This document shows, one piece after another, positions 17,927 to 26,149 of a stretch of DNA of 64,000 nucleotides. The DNA is taken from assembly GCF_048323695.1 (NCBI RefSeq), contig NZ_JBLWFT010000007.1:62001-126000 (forward strand), in the 5' to 3' direction. The translations under genes and the position numbers were made by a program. The notes beneath the pieces were generated by a model. It saw only the letters and a list, made by a program, of their open reading frames with translations, had not been told where the DNA came from and made no database searches. Numbering within the stretch: the first letter of the stretch is position 1; each line of letters begins with the position of its first letter. The stretch comes from Aquisalimonas sp007126095 (GTDB taxonomy: Bacteria > Pseudomonadota > Gammaproteobacteria > Nitrococcales > Aquisalimonadaceae).

Positions 17927-18172
17927 TCACTGCAGCTTCTGCTGCGCTTCCTCCAGGGGGAGTTCCGTGTCTTCCACGTAGACGGACAGAGAGATGCCGC
18001 GGGTTTCGTTGCTCATGACCTGGTAGTCAAGGCTCTCCAGGTCGCCGGTGATGATGTCGCCCACGGCCACGGCGTCATCGTCCATGATGCCGAGCACGGT
18101 GAACTCTCCGTGCTCCGTCTCGACGGCGGCGACGCCGTCTTCGCTGTTGAACAGGGTCACCGTTCCTCGCAT
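17927..18172 (-). CDS. Small acidic protein of unknown function
   Basis: This 81-residue protein is acidic and rich in beta-type sequence (MRGTVTLFNSEDGVAAVETEHGEFTVLGI, then DAVAVGDIITGDLESLDYQVMSN). The first half reads like an OB-fold or cold-shock-type strand pattern, but the RNP motifs are absent, so I do not name it. GGAGGAG nine bases before the ATG supports real translation. Its stop lies three bases from the convergent rlmKL stop. Confidence 0.75.
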   Translation of the reverse strand: MRGTVTLFNSEDGVAAVETEHGEFTVLGIMDDDAVAVGDIITGDLESLDYQVMSNETRGISLSVYVEDTELPLEEAQQKLQ

Positions 18173-18297
18173 GGGCTGTTACTCCTCCATGGCCCGCGGG
18201 CAGCCTGCATCACGGCCCGGCGGGCAGCGTGCAGATCTTGTTGTGTTCCGGATTCAGCTTACGACCACGCCATGCTCCGGTCCAGAGCAGCGGGGCG

Positions 18298-18480
18298 TTA
18301 CTGCTGCCCCGCCTGCTCGGCCTGCCACTGCGCCTTGATCCGCTCCACGCGCGCTTCCCAGCGCTCCAGTTCGTCGTCGTAGAGCTCCAGAATGCAGGGG
18401 TCGCAGCCGCTGCCGCAGCACTCCGACGGGTCGGGTGGTTCCGGTTTCGGTGGCAGCTTGGGCCCCTGTGCCGTGCTCAT
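18298..18480 (-). CDS. Oxidoreductase-like domain protein
   Basis: The 60-residue protein is a single Cys-rich motif, PPDPSECCGSGCDPCILELY, followed by an acidic helix (DDELERWEARVERIKAQW). This is the pattern of the oxidoreductase-like domain family, which also occurs at the N-terminus of some flavoproteins and in a mitochondrial protein. Function is not established; the clustered cysteines suggest metal binding. The ATG at 18480 is preceded by AGGGGAG. Confidence 0.8.
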   Translation of the reverse strand: MSTAQGPKLPPKPEPPDPSECCGSGCDPCILELYDDELERWEARVERIKAQWQAEQAGQQ

Positions 18481-18526
18481 AGTCAACGCTCCCCTGACTG
18501 GAATGGTGTGGATGCCCTGCGGTTAG

Positions 18527-18555
18527 TTGGCTCCGCCGGAGGTGGTGGTTACAAT
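18527..18555 (+). promoter_or_regulatory. Sigma-70-type promoter of dcd
   Basis: TTGGCT (18527-18532), a 17-base spacer and TACAAT (18550-18555), giving a start about 45 bases before the dcd ATG. Confidence 0.5.
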
Positions 18556-18606
18556 CCTGCCTTTCGCGCCCGGGCTTGTGGCAGCCCAGACAACAGGATA
18601 ACGCCC

Positions 18607-19170
18607 ATGGCAATCAAGTCCGACAAGTGGATCCGCCGTATGGCCGCGGACGGCATGATCGAGCCGTTCGAGCCCGGCCAGGTGCGGGAGACGGACAAAG
18701 GCAAGATCATCTCCTACGGCACGTCCAGTTACGGTTACGACGTTCGCTGTGCCGACGAGTTCAAGATTTTCCACAACATCAACTCGGCCATCGTCGACCC
18801 GAAGCATTTCGACGAGAACAGCTTTGTCGACGTGCAGTCGGACGTGTGCATCATCCCGCCGAATTCGTTCGCCCTGGCGCGTACCGTGGAGTACTTCCGT
18901 ATCCCCCGTTCCACGCTCACCATCTGCCTTGGCAAATCCACCTATGCCCGCTGCGGCATCATCGTCAACGTGACGCCGCTGGAGCCGGAGTGGGAAGGGC
19001 ATGTAACCCTGGAGTTCTCCAACACCACGCCACTGCCGGCGCGCATCTACGCCAACGAGGGCGTGGCGCAGATGTTGTTTCTGGAGTCGGACGAGGTCTG
19101 CGAGACGTCCTACAAGGATCGCGGCGGCAAGTACATGGGCCAGAGCGGCGTGACGCTGCCCCGCTCGTAA
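18607..19170 (+). CDS. dcd: dCTP deaminase
   Basis: The 188-residue enzyme converts dCTP to dUTP for thymidylate synthesis. It has the trimeric dUTPase-like fold signatures: SSYGYDVRCADEFKIF, GKSTYARCGIIVNVTPLEPEWEGHVTLEF (containing the catalytic Glu region) and the C-terminal lid YKDRGGKYMGQSGVTLPRS. Length is typical of the proteobacterial monofunctional form. The ATG follows AGGATAACGCCC. Confidence 0.97.
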   Translation: MAIKSDKWIRRMAADGMIEPFEPGQVRETDKGKIISYGTSSYGYDVRCADEFKIFHNINSAIVDPKHFDENSFVDVQSDVCIIPPNSFALARTVEYFRIPRSTLTICLGKSTYARCGIIVNVTPLEPEWEGHVTLEFSNTTPLPARIYANEGVAQMLFLESDEVCETSYKDRGGKYMGQSGVTLPRS

Positions 19171-19200
19171 GCGGTCGCCGGCCGGCGGGCGGGACAGGCG

Positions 19201-20028
19201 TCAGTAACGCCCGCGCAGGGCGATGAATGGCCCGTTCTGGCGCGGCTTTCCGCCCAGCCGGCCAAGGTCCTGCCAGCCCAGTGCCAGATGAACATCTTCA
19301 TTGACGCCATACCCGGCGTAGGCGCTCCACCAGGGGTCACCGGGATCGGTCGCCGGCTGGTGCCGGTTCTCCCGGTATTCGCCGCTGATACTGAGTCGGC
19401 TGGTCAGGCTGGTGTGGACGGCGCCTTCCAGTTGCACACGGTGATGATCATGCTCGGCATTGCCGAAACCGAAAAGGCCCCCGGCGTTCGCCCGTGTGTA
19501 ACGGGCCGTGGCGTGAACAAGCACCGCCTGTGACGGCCCGAGGCGGTACCCGCCGCCGGCGCTGAGCGTGGCATCCCAGTCGTTGCGCCGCTCCGGCGCG
19601 ATGCCGATCCGGTCTTCCAGTCCGAAATCGCGCTGCCGGCGGTGGCTCACACCCACGGACGCCGCGGGTCGGAGCGGTGCACGGGCCGACCCCGCCAGTC
19701 GCAACCGGGCGGCGAAGACATTCTGTCTCGCATCGTCGCTGCTGCCCGCGCCGAGATTGGGCTGCGCGGCACTGAGCTCCAGCCGGTCGTCCAGGGTGAG
19801 TGAGGCACCGATGGCCGTGAACTGTACGTCCGTGAGCCGGGCGTGGGTAACCGCGACATTGCCGCTTACGGCGTTGCCCGCGCCGGTGAGCTGCGGGCCC
19901 GGCGTCAGAACGCCGTCGGCCGCCCCTTCGATCTGCCCCGGCAGCCCGGCCGCAAAGGGGGTGGCGTGCATGGCGCCGGGGAGAAGGGAGGCCGTGAGCA
20001 GGATAGGTGCCAGGTACCGGTGGTGCAT
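19201..20028 (-). CDS. DUF3034-like outer-membrane protein
   Basis: The 275-residue protein has a signal peptide (MHHRYLAPILLTASLLPGAMHA) and then alternating beta-strand sequence ending in an aromatic residue (FIALRGRY), the usual end of a small outer-membrane barrel. GQIEGAADGVLTPGPQLTGAG and YAGYGVNEDVHLALGWQDLG resemble the DUF3034 family. No substrate is known. It lies between dcd and purN and is convergent with dcd. Confidence 0.75.
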   Translation of the reverse strand: MHHRYLAPILLTASLLPGAMHATPFAAGLPGQIEGAADGVLTPGPQLTGAGNAVSGNVAVTHARLTDVQFTAIGASLTLDDRLELSAAQPNLGAGSSDDARQNVFAARLRLAGSARAPLRPAASVGVSHRRQRDFGLEDRIGIAPERRNDWDATLSAGGGYRLGPSQAVLVHATARYTRANAGGLFGFGNAEHDHHRVQLEGAVHTSLTSRLSISGEYRENRHQPATDPGDPWWSAYAGYGVNEDVHLALGWQDLGRLGGKPRQNGPFIALRGRY

Positions 20029-20057
20029 CGATCCTCCCGGAGCGGCGGGTTGTTTCC

Positions 20058-20723
20058 TCAGGACGGGACGGGGTCGGCGTCCCGCAGGCGAATAGGGGCA
20101 TGCAGTGGCTTGCCGTCCAGCACGGCGGTTTCGCCGTCCAGTGTCAGCCGACCCTCCGCGAACCAGCGAACGACCAGCGGATAGATCCTGTGTTCCTGCT
20201 GTTGGACCCGGCGCGCCAGCACCGGTTCAGTATCGTCCGTCTCGATGGGGACGACGCCCTGGGCGATGACCGGGCCGGCGTCCAGCGTGGGCGTGACGAA
20301 GTGCACGCTGCAGCCATGTTCGGCGTGACCTGCCTCCAGCGCCCGTCGGTGTGTGTGAAGGCCGCGGAATGCAGGGAGGAGCGATGGGTGGATATTCAGC
20401 ATCCGGCCCCGGAAGTGATTCACCAGCTCGTCGGTGAGAATGCGCATGAAACCGGCGAGGACGACCAGGTCCGGCGTACGGGCGTCAATCCGCTGCTGCA
20501 GTGCGGTGTCATACGCGGCGCGCTCTGCGTAATCGCGGTGATCCAGCACCTCGGTGTCGATGCCGGCTGCACGGGCACGCTCCAGCCCGTAGGCGCCGGG
20601 CCGGTTGCTGATGACGGCGCGGATCTCTGCCGGCAGCGTGCCGGCCTCGCGGGCGTCGATCAGGGCCTGGAGGTTGCTGCCGCTGCCCGAGATGAGCACC
20701 ACCAGAGAGGGGCAGCCTGTCAT
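20058..20723 (-). CDS. purN: Phosphoribosylglycinamide formyltransferase
   Basis: The 221-residue folate-dependent enzyme formylates GAR in purine synthesis. Catalytic residues Asn110, His112 (MLNIHPSLLPAFRG) and Asp148 (PTLDAGPVIAQ) are close to the E. coli positions (106, 108, 144). The GAR loop SGSGSNLQAL is at residues 12-21. Its ATG overlaps the purM stop (ATGA), the common purM-purN arrangement. Confidence 0.97.
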   Translation of the reverse strand: MTGCPSLVVLISGSGSNLQALIDAREAGTLPAEIRAVISNRPGAYGLERARAAGIDTEVLDHRDYAERAAYDTALQQRIDARTPDLVVLAGFMRILTDELVNHFRGRMLNIHPSLLPAFRGLHTHRRALEAGHAEHGCSVHFVTPTLDAGPVIAQGVVPIETDDTEPVLARRVQQQEHRIYPLVVRWFAEGRLTLDGETAVLDGKPLHAPIRLRDADPVPS

Positions 20724-21778
20724 GCGCCCTCCGTGAAGCGCACGCCCGATGCCGCGTCCGCTTCCACGTGGCCAATCCGCCAGGCGGTCTCGCCGTGGGC
20801 GCGGAGTCGTGCCAGCGCTGTGTCGCAATCGTCCTCGGGCACGCAGACCACCATGCCGACGCCGCAGTTGAACGTGCGGTACATCTCGGCATCTGCAATA
20901 TTGCCGCGGGTCTGCAGCCAGCGGAACACGGGCGGCCACTCCCAGCTGGTGGTGTCGATCACCGCGCCGCAGCCTTCGGGAAGTGTCCGGGGGAGGTTCT
21001 CCGGCAGCCCGCCGCCGGTGATGTGGGACATGGCGTGGACATCCACCTCCGCCATGAGCGCGCGAATGGCACGGGCGTAGATACGTGTGGGCGCCATCAG
21101 CGCCGCCCCCAGAGGTTCCCCGGCGAGGTCTTCGTCGAGGCTGGCGCCGCTGTGCTCGATCACGCGCCGCACCAGGGAGTAGCCGTTGGAGTGGGGGCCG
21201 CTGGAGCCCAGGGCGATGAGTGCGTCGCCGGGCTGGACCCGGCTGCCGTCGATGATGGCGTCCCGTTCGACGATGCCGACGCAGAACCCGGCGAGATCGT
21301 AGTGTCCTTCGGCATACATGCCGGGCATCTCCGCCGTCTCGCCGCCGACCAGTGCCGCGCCTGCCTGCTCGCAGCCGCAGGCGATCCCCTCGACCACGGC
21401 TGCCGCCACGTCCACGTCCAGCCGCCCGGTGGCGTAGTAATCGAGAAAGAACAGCGGCTCTGCGCCGCTCACGAGAATGTCGTTGGCGCACATGGCCACC
21501 AGATCGACGCCGATCCCGTCGTGGCGTCCGGTCTCGATGGCGAGCTTGAGTTTGGTGCCAACGCCGTCGGTGCCCGACACCAGCACGGGCTGGCGGTAGC
21601 GGTCCGTCGGCAGGGCGAACAGGCCACCGAATCCGCCCAGGCCGCCGAGGACCTCCGGCCGTTGGGTGCGGGCTACCGCGGGCCGGATGCGGTCCACGAG
21701 GCTGTTGCCGGCATCGATGTCGACACCGGCATCGCGATAGGTCAGGCCGTCGTCCGGCGGGGTCTGGTCCGAAGCCAC
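20720..21778 (-). CDS. purM: Phosphoribosylformylglycinamidine cyclo-ligase
   Basis: The 352-residue AIR synthetase is recognised by LTYRDAGVDIDAGNSLV at the N-terminus, SGTDGVGTKLKLAIE, GGETAEMPGMY and SHITGGGLPENLPRTLP. I chose GTG at 21778 because AGGGAG lies nine bases upstream and the length then matches the family. The frame is open to an ATG at 21883, which would add 35 residues of low-complexity sequence. Confidence 0.95.
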   Translation of the reverse strand: MASDQTPPDDGLTYRDAGVDIDAGNSLVDRIRPAVARTQRPEVLGGLGGFGGLFALPTDRYRQPVLVSGTDGVGTKLKLAIETGRHDGIGVDLVAMCANDILVSGAEPLFFLDYYATGRLDVDVAAAVVEGIACGCEQAGAALVGGETAEMPGMYAEGHYDLAGFCVGIVERDAIIDGSRVQPGDALIALGSSGPHSNGYSLVRRVIEHSGASLDEDLAGEPLGAALMAPTRIYARAIRALMAEVDVHAMSHITGGGLPENLPRTLPEGCGAVIDTTSWEWPPVFRWLQTRGNIADAEMYRTFNCGVGMVVCVPEDDCDTALARLRAHGETAWRIGHVEADAASGVRFTEGA

Positions 21779-21933
21779 GAGTGCGCTCTCCCTGTTGGGC
21801 GGGGCGAATCTGTCAGGGGGCGTATGGTAGCGGATACGGGCCGTGTCGGCATCCGCCGCGGACGGCGGGAACCGTTCGTCCATGCTAGAGTCTCATTGCA
21901 TTCGGGAATGAACGAGAGGCATGCGGGGACGGC

Positions 21934-22992
21934 ATGGAATACCGGAAGTGGCTTCTACTGATATTGCTGCTCCTGCCGGGACTGAGCCTGGCGGGTACAG
22001 GGTTGTTCGATGCGCGCATCCAGGTGGACAGTGAGTCCGCCTCGGAGCGTGACGAGGCAACCCGTGACGGGCTGGAGACGATTCTCACCCGGCTCACCGG
22101 GAGAGAGGTCCCGGCAGACGACGACGCGCTCGCCGAGGTTCTGGAGCAGTCTACCCGCTACGTCCAGCAATACGGCTACGACTCCGACGACGACAGGCTT
22201 TACCTGCGCGTGCGCTACGACGGCCGCGTGCTGCAAAGGGATCTCGTGGAGCAGGAGATTCCCATCTGGCCGCGCGAGCGACGGCCGAGAACGCTGGCCT
22301 GGGTCGTGGTTGATCAGGGCGGCAGCCGCCGCATCCTCGGCGGGGACGAGTCGCCGGACCTCCAGGCAGCACTCCGGGATGCCGGTGCGCGCACCGGTCT
22401 GCCGGTGCTGTTTCCGTTGATGGACCTGGAAGATCAGCAGGCCATCCGTGCCTCGGAAATCTGGGGCGGTTTCCGCGAACCCATCGAGCGCGCCTCCGAA
22501 CGCTACGACGCCGACGCCGTTCTGGTGGGGCGGGTGGCTCAGCGCGGGCAGGGCTGGCGCGGGCGCTGGGTCCTTTATTGGGAGGGCGAGAGCCACTCGT
22601 GGACAGTGGACAACGACAGTGCGCCGGACGTGCTTGATGTGGGCGTTGAGGCGGGGGTTACCCGGCTGGCGGAGTACTACGCGGTGGTCCCCGAAGATGG
22701 CGAGGTGGGGCGTCTGACCCTGCGTGTGCGCGATGTCGGCGGGCTTGACGGCTATGCCCGGGTCGAGAACTACCTGCGTGACCTGAGCGGTGTCGAGGCG
22801 GTGGACGCCATTCGCATGGGCGGAGGCGCCGTCGATTTCCGGCTGACGTTCCAGGGCCTGCCCGAACGGGCGCTGCAGCGCATGCGCAGCGGAAGCCTGC
22901 TTGCGGAGCAGGAGCTGGATGAGGGTGATGCGCCGGACGCCGATGACGATGGGGCGCGGCCGGACTACATCTTCAGGCTGAGCGGGTCCTGA
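21934..22992 (+). CDS. DUF2066 family exported protein
   Basis: This 352-residue protein has a signal peptide (KWLLLILLLLPGLSLAG) and the DUF2066 pattern: FDARIQVDSESASERDEATRDGLETILTRLTG, then RYVQQYGYD and LRVRYDGRVLQRDLVEQEIPIW, and a WTVDND segment. The family is found in gammaproteobacteria between purM and hda, as here, and its role is unknown. The C-terminus is acidic (EGDAPDADDDGARPD). Confidence 0.88.
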   Translation: MEYRKWLLLILLLLPGLSLAGTGLFDARIQVDSESASERDEATRDGLETILTRLTGREVPADDDALAEVLEQSTRYVQQYGYDSDDDRLYLRVRYDGRVLQRDLVEQEIPIWPRERRPRTLAWVVVDQGGSRRILGGDESPDLQAALRDAGARTGLPVLFPLMDLEDQQAIRASEIWGGFREPIERASERYDADAVLVGRVAQRGQGWRGRWVLYWEGESHSWTVDNDSAPDVLDVGVEAGVTRLAEYYAVVPEDGEVGRLTLRVRDVGGLDGYARVENYLRDLSGVEAVDAIRMGGGAVDFRLTFQGLPERALQRMRSGSLLAEQELDEGDAPDADDDGARPDYIFRLSGS

Positions 22993-23002
22993 GCGGCATC
23001 CT

Positions 23003-23031
23003 GCGCCGGGCGCCTCCATGGCACCCGGCGC
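23003..23031. terminator. Hairpin between convergent DUF2066 and DUF481 genes
   Basis: GCGCCGGGCGCC and GGCACCCGGCGC form a 12-base stem with one mismatch and a 5-base loop between two convergent stop codons. There is no T-tract, so it is a weak bidirectional terminator candidate. Confidence 0.4.
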
Positions 23032-23041
23032 GCGCGAGCGG

Positions 23042-24070
23042 TTACCAGCTATAGCCCGCGGTCAGTACGTAGGCCGTATCGGTCTTCCGATTGTCCGAGG
23101 GGGGCTGGTTCTCGTAATCGAAGTTGATCTGGAACGTCCCGGTCATGCCGATGATGAACGGGAAGCGCACCCCGGTGCGCGTGCTGATGATGGTGTCGTC
23201 GGTGTTCTCGAGATTCACCAGCCCCTCCTGGGCGTGAAACAGGCGGATGCCGTTGCCCGCGAACCGCTCCTCATAGTCCAGCGCCCAGCGGCCGGCCGGG
23301 TTGGTCTGGTTCTCATCGGTGTAGAAGTCCTCGTTCACGTAGCTGATACCGGCCTCGGCAGACAGCGTCCGCGTGCCGGTATCGAAGAACTGATAACCAA
23401 GACCGACACCGGCGGTGGTGCGCAGGCGAAGATCGCGAAACCGGTCCCGCGCCAGTGACACATTGCTGTTGAGGTAGAGCGCTTCCGTGACGAAGTGATC
23501 GTAGCGCACGCCGCCTGCGGCGTTGTCCACCGTGTCCTCGCCCTGGTCCCGCGTGCGGTTGAACTCGGCGTTGAAGCGGACCCGGTTGACGTCGCTGCGA
23601 ACGCTCGCATCCGCCGTGCCGCTGTAGGTCTGGGTGCGGGTGTTGCCGTCGGTCACGCGCGCGCCGAGACTGATGTTACCGGTGGAGCGGATCGGCTCAC
23701 GCACTGGGGTGTCGGGGCCGGTGACCCGGGTGATCTGGCCAATCGGGAAAGTGATCGGGTCGTCGAACTGTTCGCTGTCGAGCCGCAGGGCCCCGTCGTC
23801 CGCCTCCACCGCCTGCCCACGGACTTCGGTGCCGTCTTCCATCAGCACCTGGATGGTTTCGTCGGTTTCCAGCCGGACGATGGTGTCCAGGGAGAGGAGG
23901 AGCGGGTCGTCCGATGCCTCGGGCTGGAACTTCACCCGGTTGCCGTCGATCTCGATCAGCGTGCCGGTGATGCGGTCACCGTTGCCGAGGGTGACGGTGT
24001 CTGCCATGGCGGCGTGTGTTGCGGCAAGACCCAGAGCGGAGACGGTCAACAGCAGATGGCGTGGTCGCAC
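23042..24070 (-). CDS. DUF481 outer-membrane protein
   Basis: The 342-residue protein starts with a signal peptide (LLLTVSALGLAATHAAMA). Residues 25-110 are two SH3-like beta segments (VTLGNGDRITGTLIEIDGNRVKFQ; VLMEDGTEVRGQAVEADDGALRLD), followed by the DUF481 barrel (SLGARVTDGNTRTQTYSGTADASVRS), ending in YVLTAGYSW. The family is linked to salt and pH stress and to outer-membrane integrity; function is unclear. GTG at 24070 follows GGGAGG. Confidence 0.88.
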   Translation of the reverse strand: MRPRHLLLTVSALGLAATHAAMADTVTLGNGDRITGTLIEIDGNRVKFQPEASDDPLLLSLDTIVRLETDETIQVLMEDGTEVRGQAVEADDGALRLDSEQFDDPITFPIGQITRVTGPDTPVREPIRSTGNISLGARVTDGNTRTQTYSGTADASVRSDVNRVRFNAEFNRTRDQGEDTVDNAAGGVRYDHFVTEALYLNSNVSLARDRFRDLRLRTTAGVGLGYQFFDTGTRTLSAEAGISYVNEDFYTDENQTNPAGRWALDYEERFAGNGIRLFHAQEGLVNLENTDDTIISTRTGVRFPFIIGMTGTFQINFDYENQPPSDNRKTDTAYVLTAGYSW

Positions 24071-24307
24071 AGTACCTCCCAGCGTGAATGCGGATTGCAG
24101 TGAGCGCGGGCAACGCGCGGTGAATGCTCGCCCGGACTGCACCGGAGTCTACCCACCGGCGGTGGCAGGGGAAACCGTCGTCCGGTGACGCCGCATGTCG
24201 GCGTTCGGGCGTTCCCGGCCCGGCTGGCAGAGCCGGGGTCGCGGGAGTGTGTGGCGGCGGCGTACAATCGCTCCGCAAATCCCGGGATTCGCGTGTTGGA
24301 GACCTGC

Positions 24308-25021
24308 ATGGCGCAGTTGCCACCCCTGAAGTCGGCCCAGCTTCCCCTTGGCATCCGCTGGAACGATGCCGCCAGCATGGAGAGCTTCTGTCCCGGCGCC
24401 AATGCGCAGGCGCTGGCAGCGGTCGAGCGGCTGCTGGCCGGCGGCGAACAGTGCGTCTACCTGCACGGCGCCGCCGGGACGGGCAGAAGCCATCTGCTGC
24501 AGGCGGCCAGCCGGGCCCTGGGTGACCGGGGGCAGTCCGTGGCGTACCTGCCCCTGGGGCAGGGGCTACCGTTGTCGCCGGAGGTGCTGGATGGTATGGA
24601 GCGGCTGGCACTGGTGGCGCTGGATGATCTGGATGCCATCGCCGGCGAGCCGGCGTGGGAAGAAGCCGTGTTCCACGCCTTCAATCGCCTGCGCGACAGC
24701 GGTGTCCGCGTTCTGATCAGTGCCGGCGACCGCCCCGAGGCGGCCGGCTTTCTGTTGCCGGATCTGGTGTCCCGGTTGCAGTGGGGACTGATGCAGCGGC
24801 TGCGGCCCATGGACGATGACGACAAGCTCGCCGCACTGCGGCACCGGGCGGGGTTAAGGGGCCTGGATCTGCCTGCGGAAGTGGGGCGTTATCTCATGCG
24901 GCGCCAGCCCCGTGACACGGCGTCCCTGTTCCAGTTGCTGGAAACACTCGACCAGGCGGCGCTGGCGGAGCAGCGCCGCCTGACCGTCCCGTTCGTGCGT
25001 GAAGTTCTGGCGCAGGCCTGA
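24308..25021 (+). CDS. hda: DnaA regulatory inactivator Hda
   Basis: The 237-residue AAA+ protein resembles DnaA domain III. With the sliding clamp it stimulates DnaA-ATP hydrolysis after initiation. QLPLGIRW near residue 11 is the N-terminal clamp-binding motif. The P-loop is YLHGAAGTGRSHLLQAA, with Arg replacing the usual Lys (GTGRSH), and Walker B is LVALDDLDAI. A TACAAT -10 box lies about 40 bases upstream. Confidence 0.92.
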   Translation: MAQLPPLKSAQLPLGIRWNDAASMESFCPGANAQALAAVERLLAGGEQCVYLHGAAGTGRSHLLQAASRALGDRGQSVAYLPLGQGLPLSPEVLDGMERLALVALDDLDAIAGEPAWEEAVFHAFNRLRDSGVRVLISAGDRPEAAGFLLPDLVSRLQWGLMQRLRPMDDDDKLAALRHRAGLRGLDLPAEVGRYLMRRQPRDTASLFQLLETLDQAALAEQRRLTVPFVREVLAQA

Positions 25022-25045
25022 CCGTGATCGCGCCGGGTGGTCCTG

Positions 25046-25393
25046 TTACGCCCGGGATAGCCGCACGTAGGTCACACAGCCGGTGAACAGGGCGAGGCTG
25101 AGCACAATTTCCACGCCCGCCAGCCAGCCGGTCATGCCGGGGGTGGTGACGAAGGCGACGCCGTGGATGAAGTACCCCATGGAAACCAGGCTCGTCCAGG
25201 CACACGTGTAGTGCCGGCCGTAGAGTATGCCCCGCACCCCTGCGGCCAGTGGGCCGACACCGAGGAGCACCAGGGGGGCCACCAGCGCCGGGTCCGGTGG
25301 TGCAAGCCAGGTCAGCCAGCTCAGTAACAGCGCAATCAGCCCGAGTTGGGCCACGATCGCCGTGCGGTGCGCCAGACGCGGGAGAGGGGTCAT
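25046..25393 (-). CDS. DUF2069 membrane protein
   Basis: The 115-residue protein has four predicted membrane helices (IVAQLGLIALLLSWLTWL; LVAPLVLLGVGPLAAGV; WTSLVSMGYFIHGVAFV; GVEIVLSLALFTGCVTYV). It matches DUF2069, a family of no known function that is regularly downstream of wrbA. Here its start overlaps the wrbA stop as ATGA. Confidence 0.87.
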   Translation of the reverse strand: MTPLPRLAHRTAIVAQLGLIALLLSWLTWLAPPDPALVAPLVLLGVGPLAAGVRGILYGRHYTCAWTSLVSMGYFIHGVAFVTTPGMTGWLAGVEIVLSLALFTGCVTYVRLSRA

Positions 25394-25992
25394 GCGCGCC
25401 CCCGTTTCAGTGTCGTGGCGGTCGCCGCCAGCCGTTGTCCCATGGCGCGGCATAAGGTCTCCTCGTCCTCGCTGTGTGGCTCCGAGCCGTCGCCGCCCGC
25501 CACGTGGCTGGGGCCGTAAGGTGTGCCCCCGGAGCGGGTCGTTGCCAGCTCGGGCTGTGTGTAAGGCAGTCCCACCAGGAGCATGCCGTGGTGGAGCAGG
25601 GGCATCATCATGGTGAGCAGCGTCGTTTCCTGGCCGCCGTGCAGGGAGCCGGTGGAGGTGAAGGCCGCCGCAGGCTTGCCGGCCAGTGCTCCGCTCAGCC
25701 ACAGCCCCGAGGTGCCGTCCAGGAAATGCTTCAGCGGTGCTGCCATGTTGCCGAAGCGGGTCGGACTGCCGAGGGCGAGGCCATCGCACTGTTCCAGATC
25801 GTCCAGGGTGGCGTAGGGCGGCCCGGATGCGGGGACCGGCGGGTCCGACGCTTCGGTCGTCACCGACACCGGTGCGACGGTCCGCACGATCGCGCTGGCT
25901 CCGTCCACGGTCTCTATTCCGCGCGCGATCTGTTCGGCCATGTGCCGGGTTGCACCATGGCGGCTGTAATACAGGACTAGAATGCGAGTCAT
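25390..25992 (-). CDS. wrbA: NAD(P)H:quinone oxidoreductase WrbA
   Basis: The 200-residue flavodoxin-like protein reduces quinones by two electrons, protecting against semiquinone stress. The FMN phosphate loop is YYSRHGATRHMAEQIA, and GSPTRFGNMAAPLKHFLDGTSGLW and STGSLHGGQETTLLTMMMPLLHHGM are WrbA signatures. It is cytoplasmic and forms a two-gene unit with the DUF2069 gene. Confidence 0.95.
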   Translation of the reverse strand: MTRILVLYYSRHGATRHMAEQIARGIETVDGASAIVRTVAPVSVTTEASDPPVPASGPPYATLDDLEQCDGLALGSPTRFGNMAAPLKHFLDGTSGLWLSGALAGKPAAAFTSTGSLHGGQETTLLTMMMPLLHHGMLLVGLPYTQPELATTRSGGTPYGPSHVAGGDGSEPHSEDEETLCRAMGQRLAATATTLKRGRA

Positions 25993-26149
25993 GGCTCTCC
26001 CGGCGGTGCTCCGGTGGCGGGTGTGGTCGCTCGAAGGCTGCATTGTAGGGCAGAGGCGGCTATGGCTGAAGGCTGCATCGGGCATGGCGCCGTGACACCA
26101 TGGTGACAGCGTGGGCACGAGCCCGAAGGACAGGGGTGACGAGACAGGC

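Noticed and set aside
24263..24268. TACAAT before hda as a full promoter
   Set aside because: No acceptable -35 at 16-18 bases, so I mention it only in the hda entry.
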